From contig NC_092366.1 of the NCBI RefSeq assembly GCF_030848805.1, positions 18,914,620 through 18,978,619 of the forward strand: a stretch of DNA of 64,000 bases. The letters are read 5' to 3'. Below the pieces are notes generated by a model that searched no databases, was not told the DNA's origin, and saw nothing but the letters and a program-made list of their open reading frames with translations. The DNA is from Temnothorax longispinosus. Its lineage: Eukaryota; Arthropoda; Insecta; Hymenoptera; Formicidae. Positions 10,788 to 22,735 of this stretch are shown piece by piece. Positions within the stretch are counted from its first letter, which is position 1; each line of letters begins with the position of its first letter. The position numbers were made by a program, and so were the translations under genes.

Positions 10788-13565
10788 GGATAATCTTTTT
10801 ATTTTGACACCATGCGTAGATATTTTTTACAAAATATTGAAATACATTCTAATGTGTCGAACAGTAATCATGTACGATTAAATTACTCGGTCATCATATA
10901 AATACCGTGGAATTTATTGACTTCCTTCGAAAAATGTGTGTATGTACAATGTATCGGGCTCCTTTTGAAATATATTATCAAATAAAAACAAAGGATTCAT
11001 AACAGACGTGAAAGAAAACTAACGATAAATCGTAATGTTAATTAGGAGTTGCCACTATATAATTTCAACAGAATCTAATTGAAGTCTACCGATAATCTGT
11101 ACTACTGATAAATTGTTATGTGTTTGATTATTCTATTGTGCCTGAACGTCCGAAATGGCTCATTTTTTCTCGTGTTCTAAAAAGAATCTTGCAAAAAGTA
11201 GGAATCGTTTTGAGACCTCCGACTTTCTTTTAGTCTCTCTCCGCATGCCGGTTATTCGTTTCGTGAAAACTCCTCTGCACTTTCTCGCCCATTGATCTAA
11301 AACTCTCGTGAATTATACGTTTCTCTTCTCGACACGCCGCGCCGGTAAGAGAATTGAGGTTTTCCTCATTGCTCTAACGTAATCCCATCGAGATGAATCG
11401 GTGATTCTCGAAAATTGCGTCACGGCCGGCGTCGGGCAAGGTGCCTTCCAGGAATTTCTAACGGGATTTAATTTCGTCATTCGGAATTCCGCGGCCGTCC
11501 GCGGAGCGCCGCGTGTATTTTTAGAAAGGCGAGCACGATGTTGTTCCGTCCACTGCAAAGATCATGTATTTTTTCTATCGTTTCGCAGATACCCGCGAGT
11601 GTCGCTTCTAATTAACAGTAGCGCTCTAATCAACCGCAACATTCTCCACGAGACCTGTTAGAATCGAAGAATTATAATCGACATGCTCGCGCATTTCCAT
11701 GCTACAAAACTTTTGGAAAATTATAAATATGTAACGTAAATATGAAAATGTATTTAAAGAATGCATTGTATTTTGTATCTTACATATTTTTCATATATTT
11801 ATAACTGTATTGCTAATGCGACGAAATACGAAAAATTGCTTTAACATATATATTTCATTTATGTTAGATATATGTATAACAAGATCGCATATCGATAAAT
11901 CATCTTTGAAAGAGCTAATGTAAAGAGATAACTCAAAAGATGCTTACAACGTTTATGCGTTTATGACACGAAAAAGGGGTGAGTGCGAAACGTTGGAAAA
12001 CTTCCTGTTTCTTTTCTGGATCCGTTAAAAGTTTTCCCACAAGCTGCGTCGACGGGATATGGAACAGAAATATCGAATGTACGGGTAAGGTGCTACTCAG
12101 CGCACTACAGGATACGTTTGGGAATGTATCGACCCACCTGTCCGTTTCTCCCACGCTCCTGAAGGATGATGGACCGATGGGTGGATGGATGGCCCCTAAT
12201 ACGAGCGCATAAGAATCTATAGAGGGATAGCGAAAAATAGATCCACCACCCTCGCCCGCCTTCCTTCACCTGCGAGCTTTCCTTTCTCTTTCATCGGTTT
12301 AGGACAAAGAAAAATAGCGTCGCGAAGAGAGGAAACCATTTCACCGTCCTTGCACGACCGGAATTGATTGAATTTCGATCAGTCCCCCTCCTGTTCCGGC
12401 ATATCGTTGTCGAGCAAACATTTGCCAGCAGGAAGTAATCGTTCATTAATGTTCTTCGAAGAAAGTACTGCGTCACTCGGAATTACGATTCGTATTCGAT
12501 TATCGATTGTCGAGTAGCACGCAGTCAAATAAAAATTATTTTTAAGTATAAATAAATATAAAATATCTAACTCTCGTAATAGTATAAATATTTAAATCAG
12601 TACAAATCCGTAAGTTCACCACTCACTTGGTGAAAAATTCCGTTTGTGAAGGTAGAGCCATTTTCTAATGAGAAAGGAAAAGATTCAAGCATAACAGTAT
12701 TTCGATTTTTATGAAAAGGAAGGTCGAAAAAATTCTATCTTTTTCGAGGCCATGTTTAGTGTTAGGCAATCTCTTTTATAGAAATCTGTTTACAGCCCTT
12801 CAGGATAGTTTGAATTTATGTGGCGTGTCAAAAAATCTGCTCGCAGAGACACGCCCCAAAATATTGCAACAGTAGTTCCTATATTCTCTATTCGAAAGCA
12901 CGCGATGTTATAAATCATTTTCCGCACGATCTGCGGCAAATTTTAAAACATGAAAGTGCAAAAGATTTTTAAGTTCCGCCTGCTAAAAAAGATATCGGTC
13001 GTTTTTTTAAGACCACCGTCTTTTTATGTCACGCTCGAACTGCCGAGTTGTCTCGTTTTTATGGACGGAAATAGTATATAGCGTCTAACCCTTTCTTTTT
13101 GAAACAGGGCGTTATAAAATATAAGTGATTTTATTTCAGACTTAAGAATAGTATTTTATTGTTCCTGACAATGTGTTTCTGACATTGTTTCCTGAAATAT
13201 GGAACGATAGTCACAGAACCTATCATTTTAGTTTTTTACGATGACAGTTTTTGGGAGGAATTCTTCGACTCTTTACTTGGGACGTCTTTTACATTTCTTT
13301 TAAATTAAAAAATAGAATGCTAACTTAATTGCTAAGGTCAATATCATATCAATACTCATTGAAAAGAAATCTGGTGAAAAACATCACAATTATCGAAAGG
13401 TGAAGCCGTTTGTCGATTTAGGGATACCTGATATTCGGTCCGGATTTTATCGAATTCGATCCAAATTCGGCATAAACGTTGAATACTTGAAAGATTTGGA
13501 TAATCAAAAATAATCGAGTTAACCGAATATTTTTCTTTTTTTAATTTTAAGATATCTTGCACTAA
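10788..13565. other. Non-genic region
   Basis: Mostly AT-rich. A CpG-richer piece lies at 11,300-11,660 and a GGAT-rich stretch at 12,165-12,195. Open frames there lack protein character. Nothing else was recognised. Confidence 0.55.
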
Positions 13566-13770
13566 GGTCTAGTGGCAATGGTGTTAGACTCGTAACCGCG
13601 AGGACTCGGGTTCGAGTCCACCTGACCACAGTTGGAATTTCAATATTTCGTCTTTCAAATGACGTTAATTTCTTGGTTTTCTCCCACACGTAGCAGCTGG
13701 GCATTGCTACGTGTGACATGAAAGAAGTGAATGTGTAATCACATTGCTTTTAAAATAATTATACGAAGGC
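13566..13770 (+). repeat. tRNA-derived SINE, copy 2
   Basis: A tRNA-like head (13566-13627) has a perfect B box GGTTCGAGTCC at 13609-13619 and partial acceptor-stem pairing (GGTC with GACC). The body has a perfect 11-bp inverted repeat, CACACGTAGCA (13685-13695) and TGCTACGTGTG (13705-13715), and a tail ATTGCTTTTAAAATAATTA. The head is only 62 nt and its anticodon arm is irregular, so it is not a working tRNA. Homology to copy 1 defines the family. Confidence 0.75.
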
Positions 13771-16767
13771 TATACAAAATCTCGCACTAAGATAATTTTT
13801 TATATTTATATGTTTCCAAATTGTAAGATGTAAAATATACATCTAGAAAAGATTTCTCTTAAGACTTTCTTTATCAAATATTCTTTTAACCGTAAAATTT
13901 TTTACTAATTTGAAAACAATATCTTTCTTTAACGAAAATATTGAGAAGTGTTATTGTTTATTGTACTTCTTAAAATTTCAACAGTATGTATGGCTTTACG
14001 TTATATATGTCTAACGAAACTTTCAAATTAAAACCCGGAGATTAAAATTGATTTGAAATTAGCCAAACAATATGATTCTCTATCACATTCCTTCTTTTGA
14101 AATTTAAATTCTCAGAGGTTCTTTATTTTCAATTATTTACTTTAAATAGAATATGTCTCAACATTTTCATGGAAATAAAATCGTAGATCGATTTGACATA
14201 GCGAAAATATGACGAAAAGGTTTTCTAGCCATTTGACATGTAATAAAAATAATAGGCATGTTCAACGGTCCTTGACGTATTTGTTTAGGCGTTAAGAAAA
14301 TGTGATTTGGATCGACCCATGAATTCCCGGAACGTCATCATCCGCTCGTCGTATAGACGTCATTGGACATGGCAGGTTAGACTATTCGCTCTTTTTAAAC
14401 CCTTTCTTGACCTCTATCACTAATAAATCATCTCTCCTCGCTTCGTCGAATTGTTCTCAAGAATACCCAATCATATTTTCGCAAGTGCTCGTTGTCGAGC
14501 ATTGTCACGAGCCAAAATATTTTTCTTCTTTTATTAAATTATGCTTTCTCACAGATTTTATTTTATTTATGTCAGTAAAGATTAAAAGAATTTAACACTT
14601 TCAGGTATCAGTTAAAATATTATTTCAAAAAGAATTCGTTGTTGTACCTACTTCGTTGTTATTCTTTCGGTTGTCTTCGACGATTTTGTCAAGTTTTTTG
14701 GAAATAAAAAAGCTATAAAAGGATTAACAATAATCGGCATAATAATAAATTATCCCAAAATTTTAAAGATAATTATAGGTGTAATAAATAAAAGTTGGAC
14801 ATTAATATTATTACTTGAAAACATTTTTTGAAATCTTTCTTATTACAGAAATTAAAACTTCTTTTGTCGCTACTGTCATCGATATAAAAAAAAGGATTTA
14901 AACGCTATTTTTAATTTTTTTAACTGCATTGCAAACAAAATCTCGGGTATGAAAAGAAGAATCTAAAACAGCGTGCATCGCGATCGGTTGCGACGACAAT
15001 GCGTACGGCCCGTTCTGAAATGAAATCGCACGCCGCGCCGCGGCGATCGGGGCCCGGCATCACGGGGACTGGTTATCAAGAAGTACCGCCATGTTCGGCC
15101 GCGCAGAATGTATCCTTGATCGTTCTTTCGCTCGTCCGTCGTCCTGCTGGCCGCGGTTCACTGACATTCGCCGTAGAGCGTCAAGTCCGGCACACACTGT
15201 CAAGGTCCGCCAGTTCTCTTCAATGGCGTCGAGGCTGTCACGCGATTTACCTACGGTAATCGACACGCCTCGCCGCGCCGCGAAGGACGCCGTTTCTGTC
15301 CTTATGAGTATTACTCCGACGCGACTCCCTCGCCATTATCCCGCACGTTTGTAATTTCGAACGGACGCGCGCGTTAATCTTCGATAAGTCCCGCCGGCAT
15401 GGAATATTACACTCGTCTCAGGTGCGATTCGTCATTATCTGTTTCAGGATATCGGAGCGTTTTACTGTTTGTGTGCGGCGGCGGCGGCGGCGGTTGTAAT
15501 TTTAAGCAAGCGGGATATAATAAGCCGATTATTGGTCGAACCTTGCGTCGTTTTTCTGTCGTGATTGTATACATGTCATTACGAACGGACAGGCACCGGA
15601 AGATGAGTCGCGAATCGGAAATCGGGCGATATTTTCGGTTCATTTCCTCGACGTCGGTCAAAGAGAAATTCGAGAGACTCTTACAACTGGTCCCTTAGAG
15701 ATAAAAAACGGGGGTTGAATAAATCACACTTCTATTCTCCGGTAGCCATATGGCGCGTTTTTTACCCCGCAAAAAAATCGAAGGAAAATTCAGGCACGTG
15801 AAAGACCGATTACCTGAAATTAATTTCGAAGCAGTAGAGCCATCTTGGCCCTACTGCCTGTCGCGTGACTGCATGAATAATTCTATTAAAGTCTATTCGT
15901 TGACTACCGATTTCTCAATCTAACGCTATGCTATTCACACACTTACTATCCGAATGGAAAATAAACCAGAATACAGCCAACTGGCCAGTTCCTATATATT
16001 TCTGATTTACTTTTTATTCAAGTATTGTACATAATATAATATTTGCTGTCATTGTTGGACTGTAGCAGTTATTGTTCTGCAACTTAATTATCATTTGACA
16101 TGCATACAATATGTCTTATTGTGCTAATAATATAATGAATTAACGAATATGCACGCGTGGTGACAGGTTGCGAGGTATAAGATATCGTGCGACCTACGCG
16201 ACGTAGCGATCATTCTTACGGAACGAAGCCTTCGTCAGCTCAGCTGCCGAAACGGTGATGACTCGGGAGGAATTCGTCATCGGCATAGGTCCCGTTTCGG
16301 CGCGTCCTCGCGCCGCTTGCGCTTTCGTCGGTGGCGTGCATCAGAACGCGTGCGTTCCGACAATGCCGCGCTTTAAAACGTCCACGCGTCGTTATTGTCC
16401 CGGGTTTATACGATCGGTACCGCAAGTACCAGAGACACGACTTACTTGGTTCACTTTTGCTGGTTAACGGTAAGCCCGTCAGGAGTCAGTGAGTCAACGA
16501 GTCAACGGGGGCGCGCGAGCCGGGCGAGCGAGTACGCGCGCGAGATCCCCACGCACTTCGTCGATCCGATCGTCCGGGAATTGATCTCGCCCGGCGTACA
16601 TACACGCATACAAGATGTCCCAGAATCGCAGGACGTTCTCCTAATCGCGATCTTCCATAGTCGGAGATTACGTTTCCTACGCAAAATATCTTTTAACATG
16701 TTGACTGCCACATCATACGCGGTTCAAATACGAATGACATCAAATTTCTATAAGAAGTCTCATCATC

Positions 16768-16838
16768 CAATGATATTTTATGACAAAAAAGTAAATTATA
16801 CAAACGCGTGTTTGGCTTCCTGGCATAAAATATCATTG
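16768..16838. repeat. Inverted repeat with 15-bp perfect arms
   Basis: CAATGATATTTTATG at 16768-16782 pairs perfectly with CATAAAATATCATTG at 16824-16838 across a 41-nt spacer. The TATCATT motif is repeated again just outside the right arm. It may be a small foldback element or a chance hairpin in AT-rich DNA. Confidence 0.5.
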
Positions 16839-18070
16839 AATATCATTCATATATGGACGATGTGGCAGTTAATGAAATATTGTTGTATTTGATTACATTT
16901 CAATAACCAAAAGTTTTAGAGCGTAACGTTCTATTAAAATAAAGTCCATTAAAGATTATGATTTTAATTTTGGCTAAAAAGCCTTGTTTTATCAATCATT
17001 AATTTTGTGAAAACTATAAGATTCTTCGTATTTTTTGTGAACAAAGCTCGATTTAAAATTGACTGAGGAAGTTAAAAGAACAATCGCGCTTGATAATATC
17101 AAGACACCGTGTATACGCACGTTCCCTCTCACGGGCGTGACGCAATTCTCTTGTGTGTCCTCTGGTCTCTCGAATCCTTCAACTGGCTCTCCGCATCTCT
17201 TTTGTTCTTCTTTCATGTCAGTATAAGTCTTGGAAAATCGTTTATTCGTACCTGTCCGATAATTGTTAAAATATTCATACATTTGAGAAATAACAAGGAT
17301 TCAGGTATAATAAAAACAAGTTAGATTTTATTCACGAAAATCCTAAGTGAGATTTTAATTAGAATTGCAGTGTCTCCTAGACCTGCTCACGAAATTCGTG
17401 AATCGTCATTACAAATGCGTTCAATCGTAACGGGTTTAATAAGGATGCGATATAATTTAGTCGCGGCGAGATGCAGCGCTTACGGCGCTTATCGGTGCCG
17501 AACCGTTCTCCATTTCGCCGCGCGAGAATTTCTCACCGGGTTGTTCACTTTTCACCTCGGTCAACGGGTGCATATGTCCCGCATTGATGCGATCGCATCC
17601 GCTATCGCCACAGAAACCGAGTTACTTTCGATCTCGCGTGCCGATTCCATAATGATCGCATTGTCTTATTCGTGATCGGTCGACGCACTAATTGTAAGTG
17701 ATTGTGTAGAAAGTCGAGAGAGAAAGAGAAAGAAAGAGAGAGAGAGAGAGAAACAGAGAGCCTCGTACATACACCCACGGATAAATAAATTTATTTTGTT
17801 TGAAACCAGATATATAATTTTTTTAAAAATAAATTACGCTCTATGCGTTATTAGGATCTACTGTCTTGCAGATAATAATACGTAATAAGCGAGTTGAGAG
17901 CGCAACGCTGAAAGAAAACCCGAGAAGACTTGAGAGATTCCCGAGGACGCGCGACCCAATTCCCGAGGAACAAGCATCCCACCGAGCCTCCACCGAGCAT
18001 CTCATCGCTCTCTTATGCCACGATGACGCAATCGCGTGTTCTGCTTCTCGGCGGAGAAGCCCGACGTCTT

Positions 18071-18112
18071 CTTCGTCGTCGTCGTCGTCGTCGTCCTCGT
18101 CGTCCTCCTCTT
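18071..18112. repeat. GTC/CGT trinucleotide array
   Basis: Tandem CGT triplets with a few CCT interruptions. It creates an open frame of Ser on one strand and Asp/Glu on the other, which explains the acidic - strand ORF here. Confidence 0.75.
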
Positions 18113-21100
18113 CACCCTTGCCGTTCGCCGTGCTCGAGACCCCTCTCAGAGAAGCGGGGCCGTCACGAGCAACCGGCCCGTTGCGTACCATCGCGAAGAA
18201 CGCTATGACTATTCGCTCGGTAATAATTCGACGACGGGGAGGCTAGCGTGTATAGGTGTGCCCCTTGCTTCCCTTCTTCCCCTCGCCGCGTGCACGTGCA
18301 TGTGTAGGCGTAACACGTACGCACGGGCCGAAGAAGAAGTAGAAGAAGAAGGCTGCGCGGCAGGCCTTGCGAGGCTGAGAGAGTGGGTTCATCGGACGCC
18401 GGCGGCCGCGGATTTACCGTTACGTCTTCTTGGCGAAACCCGGGGAGTCCACCGGCGCGGCCATACGCTTCTGTCTCTCTCTCTCTCCTTCTTTCTTTCG
18501 CCTCACCTGTATTCTTCTCTCTCTTTCTTTCGCTCTGTCCCTCGAGCGAACATGCACGTAAACCCGCACGAACGCACACACGGCCGGTCTCACCTCCCTC
18601 TTCCTCTGCCCCACTGAATTCCAGCCCGGCAGCAGATTTGCCAGTAAGAAGCGGAAGCGCGGAGGTTTTATAGAATGACATCAAGGAAAGTCCAAAGTTT
18701 GTTGGTTTTAGAAGTCGTTGAACTCGCCTTTCTAAAGTAATTCAGTCGCTCGGTCAACCGGATTACTACGCTTCGCTGTTAAAGTTACGAGGGTGTGCTT
18801 CCCTAAGGAGATTTAGAATAGAAAAAGAATTAAACTCCTGGTATTTTTACGGAATAAAATTCGTTGTTAATCTTTCGAGAACATAGTTGATATATTTACT
18901 AAATGCGTGCACCGAATCTCAAGATATTTGGCTATATCTCATCTCGTCTCATCTTTTTTTTCCCATCAATTATTTTAATATACAATTTTGTGATACCGGG
19001 TTGATATCGCTAGATTTATAACGGGCAATAAATTTAATAAAATTCTAAATTTTTTCTAAAATTCAAAGTTGATAACGTAATGTCTAAGACAACGAAAGCA
19101 GAATTTAAAGAGACTTCTAAAAGATGACCGCTGACTTGTTCTACAACTTTCTTCTAAGAAAAATTTATTACATGCTTTAGCCCTTCTTGCTATTAATCGA
19201 GTGTAGATCAACCGCGGTGAGGGTTTCGTCATCAAGATGAAATTGATCGCTTCCTTTTCTGCGTAAGCGTGTGTCATTCAGAATTCTTTGAATTGAGAGT
19301 GACTCGAAATCTCATTATTCTGGAATGTGACTGTTGAAGCGCGAAATCATGAAACGGTAGAATCAATATTTATGCTGAAATATACATCGCCAACATTGGG
19401 GATTTCTATAAATTGAGTTAAAATTGTAAATAATATAGAAGCAGATGAATCATATAATAACGCGAATAATAACTTGTTAATATTATGACCACGTAGAACT
19501 CTTTACGTAGAATTCTTTACGTAGAATTCTTTCGATTAAGAGTGACATTTGTGGTCAGATTAAATAAGAGAAAAGGGGCAATCGCTTTGTTAAAAATTGA
19601 ACTAGAGCGGTTAATTGGCAATGATGTCTCAACGTGTATCTGCATCAATGCCTCGTCACACTTACTTCATGCACGCGGAAGACGCGTTCTCAGAATGATG
19701 ATGACCGATCAGCAAATCCGCATTGCATATACAATACGTCGTATACGCGTGGAGAGGAATGTGGCAGATTCTGTTAAGCACGTGGCGAGCTGTCGTCGGC
19801 AATCAATGCAATTCTGCATACGTTAAATATCGCGGATACGAGCGGATAGCGTGAAATAAGATGCATACCAATTATTTATACGCAAATACGTTTTAAAATG
19901 TTGAAAAGTTTTTAGTAAGATATGAAATCATATATTAGAACTTTTTTAATAATATGTATAGAACCTGTCTGTTTATCATGGTCAAGGTAAACCGCTTATG
20001 TATATTCATATTCCACGCGGATTTTTCTTACGTCGCAAAAAATTTATGTTTATTCATATATTTCTCAAATTCCCGCGACACATATGCTATCCGCAGAAAT
20101 AATCTTCCGGCGATCTATAACGAACAATCTTATAAATTCGTGTTAATCAATCGGTTATCTTTTTTTTTAGTCAGCCGTACGGCACCAGCTATCCTGTACT
20201 CGATTGATGAATTAGCATAAGCTTTTGTAAAATAGTTTACACTAGCGGCTGGCTGCAAATTATACATTCAGATGCAAATTAGATCGAAGAGCACTCGTAC
20301 GACATACGCACGAGAAGTCGAAGTGGTTCTTTCTCGCGCTTGCTACGCGTTTTTGCTTCTCGCGCGACTACGTCATCGCAGCTCTTATTACGTTATTATA
20401 TTCGCGCGTCATCTAAAAAGCGTATTCTAATAATAATTAAAAATTTAGTTCAAAACTTTGTCAAGATATCTGACGTTATACATTATGATGCAACTGCATT
20501 TTCATTATTGAAACTGAAACGCTTGATTTTCTATACACATATAATAATTCTTATTTTCTTACTTACTCTATTAAGTTAATAGGCGGAAGGTTTATCATTT
20601 TTTTCTAAGCTTTGTATTAAATAAAACAAATAAACCGGAGTACTTTGAAAAAAGGAAATTAAAAAGTTTCTGCCTAGATGAATAGAAAAAAATATGCCGA
20701 AGCCAACAACAGCAACTTTGCCTCGACTTTGTTGAAATTTTGTTTTCAACTTTATATAACGAATAGAATATCTTTCGCATCGACCTAATAATCGAATTCT
20801 GGCCGTCGCTATCCATCGATCCCTTCGTGCTACGCTTACAAGGTAGATAAAATAATATGCGACGTTTTTATCATGGGGAGGACGATAACCTCGATCTCTC
20901 CGGAGGTTGACGTGAATGTTTGTGGCTCCCGGCATCGCGTTCGGCAGTCATTCAGCAGGTGGGCGAGGTCCGCATTTTTCCCATCGCGAGGCAAAGGCCA
21001 CCTGCGCGCGCCTTCTACTTTACTTTCTTCGCGGTTCCGTTAAATACCCCACGCCGAACGCGCGATCGCGAATCCAGGTGCGGAGGTCAACTTACGTCAG

Positions 21101-22492
21101 GTTAGGGTTCCGGCGCTCCGAGTCCCCTCCAGCGTTTCCCGCGTCCCTGTCACGCTCGCATGTTGTTAGCCCGTTCCGCCGCGCCGTCACTTCCGCTCTT
21201 ACTACATAAACCTGACCCTGAAGAGGCATGCCGTACTTCTTGACGATCGGATTTTCTAGTGTACCGTACGCCGTACGATCGGTATCGGCTTGCCCGATAC
21301 GTTTGAGAGTGAAACCGGTCATTCCGAACGGGATCGAATCTTCTCAGAGACTTGCTCTTTTTCTTTTACGTATATATGTTATAATAACTGATCCACACGC
21401 GCCTATATATAATGGAACGTGGGATGAAAATTTACAAGTTCTAGGATATAAAGAAAAATAGCGTGTATGAAATTATTAGCCAATTTCGCCTCAATTACTT
21501 TGAATTTTTAAATTGTTTATATAACTCAATGCTATAAATTCTCAACTACGGAATATTATCGTTTCGTTCACATTTTCCTACCAATCAGTTGAATGTTTGC
21601 GGGTTAGTTTCGCGTAGCCCGTATAATTCTATCAATGATATCGGTACCAACGTAAAACAACAGTACGCTTCGCATTCTGTTGTGCGAACTTTCAGATGAT
21701 ATTGCATCCGTTTTTTTTTTTGTAGCTCTTGTTCGCGAACCGTTCTCCATCGGAGCGAATTTCGTGTAATTTTCCGAGACGAATGCGAAACAGCATCTGG
21801 AAACCGCGCGGAAGTAAAACGGCGATAAACCGGTGCAACAAAACCGCCGTAAATTCCGCGGGATATAGCCGCGGATGACCTGAACGAGGAAGGAGGAAGG
21901 AGGAAGGAGAGGTGGAGAAGAAGGAGGCTCAACCGTTCGTGGAATTCCCGAATGCGCGGATAGGAAAGTGCGTAACGGTGTAGAACGAAGGTTCCCTGGA
22001 AAAAAAAATAAGAGAATCACAGACGTTTCGCGTTGCCGGGCAGAACAAATAGGCGAAACACAGGCCGCCATGCTGGTACCCGCTGGCTTCCTATTCCTTG
22101 TCTCGACATGGTGGCCGAGCCGGCCGATAATTGTCGCCGAGCGATCGAAGAAAAGGGGTCGACTAACTCTGTTTCCCTCATTGCGGGTTTTCGTATTGAG
22201 ACCGACAATTACTGGAAGAGTCTGCTTTTAATTGTCACATTCGACGTAAGGTTTGCACGACGTATCCACCGTGGACGGGACGTAATTTTTTTGTGGCGTT
22301 CGATCTCGCATCGGGTTACGTCAGTAGTTAAACGGCGGAATTACATATAATGTTAGATTCCCCTCCTCCCTGATCCTAGCGAAAAGAAAAGACTCAGGCG
22401 AACCCGACCGTCTCGCGCACGGCGCACGGGGTTGGCCCTCGTTATTACAATCATTATTATTATTATCGTTATTACACGTATTGCAGCTGATG

Positions 22493-22735
22493 CTACGAGC
22501 CACTAAAATCCAGACTATCATTAGTCTCGGAAGGCGATCTCTCCTCTCTTCCCCCGCGACGCGTTTCGACGCCGCGCCGCGTCCACGTCCTCGTCGTCGT
22601 CGTCTTCGTTGTCGTCGTCGTTGACGTGCCTTGGTCTTCTTCTCCTTCGAGTTCAGTGCCACTGTCCTCGCTAGTTCCGGTCATTGCTCGTTGCTGTGCC
22701 CGTCCGTTTCTTTTTTCTCGAAGTTGACTCGCCAT
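22493..22735 (-). CDS. Candidate ORF, Ser/Thr/acid-rich, unknown
   Basis: This is an 80-codon ORF with ATG at 22735-22733 in a fair context (ACGTATGG). It encodes a basic start (MASQLREKRNGRAQQR), an acidic patch (TSEDSGTELEGEEDQ), a Thr run from ACG repeats, a basic stretch and SETNDSLDFSGS before the stop. It reads like a disordered nuclear protein segment, but the DNA is CpG-rich with a triplet repeat, conditions that create open frames by chance. The evidence is weak. Confidence 0.18.
   Translation of the reverse strand: MASQLREKRNGRAQQRAMTGTSEDSGTELEGEEDQGTSTTTTTKTTTTRTWTRRGVETRRGGREERSPSETNDSLDFSGS

Larger units (their letters stand above)
13771..22492. other. Non-genic region
   Basis: AT-rich DNA alternates with CpG-rich blocks at about 14,990-15,420, 16,190-16,700, 17,390-17,670, 17,900-18,650 and 20,880-21,340. 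It has a GGC run (15,475-15,495), a GA tract (17,716-17,760), a GTC triplet array (18071-18112), CT-rich tracts (18,470-18,540) and a 15-bp inverted repeat at 16768-16838. No conserved coding exon was recognised on either strand. Confidence 0.5.

Noticed and set aside
13566..13627. Possible functional tRNA gene
   Set aside because: The B box is perfect, but the molecule is only 62 nt, the anticodon arm does not give a 7-nt loop, the acceptor stem has mismatches, and it is followed by a SINE body shared with another copy.
17841..18246. Acidic Asp/Glu-rich ORF on the - strand and Ser-rich ORF on the + strand
   Set aside because: Both are produced by the CGT/GTC triplet array at 18071-18112. 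The flanking sequence does not look coding.
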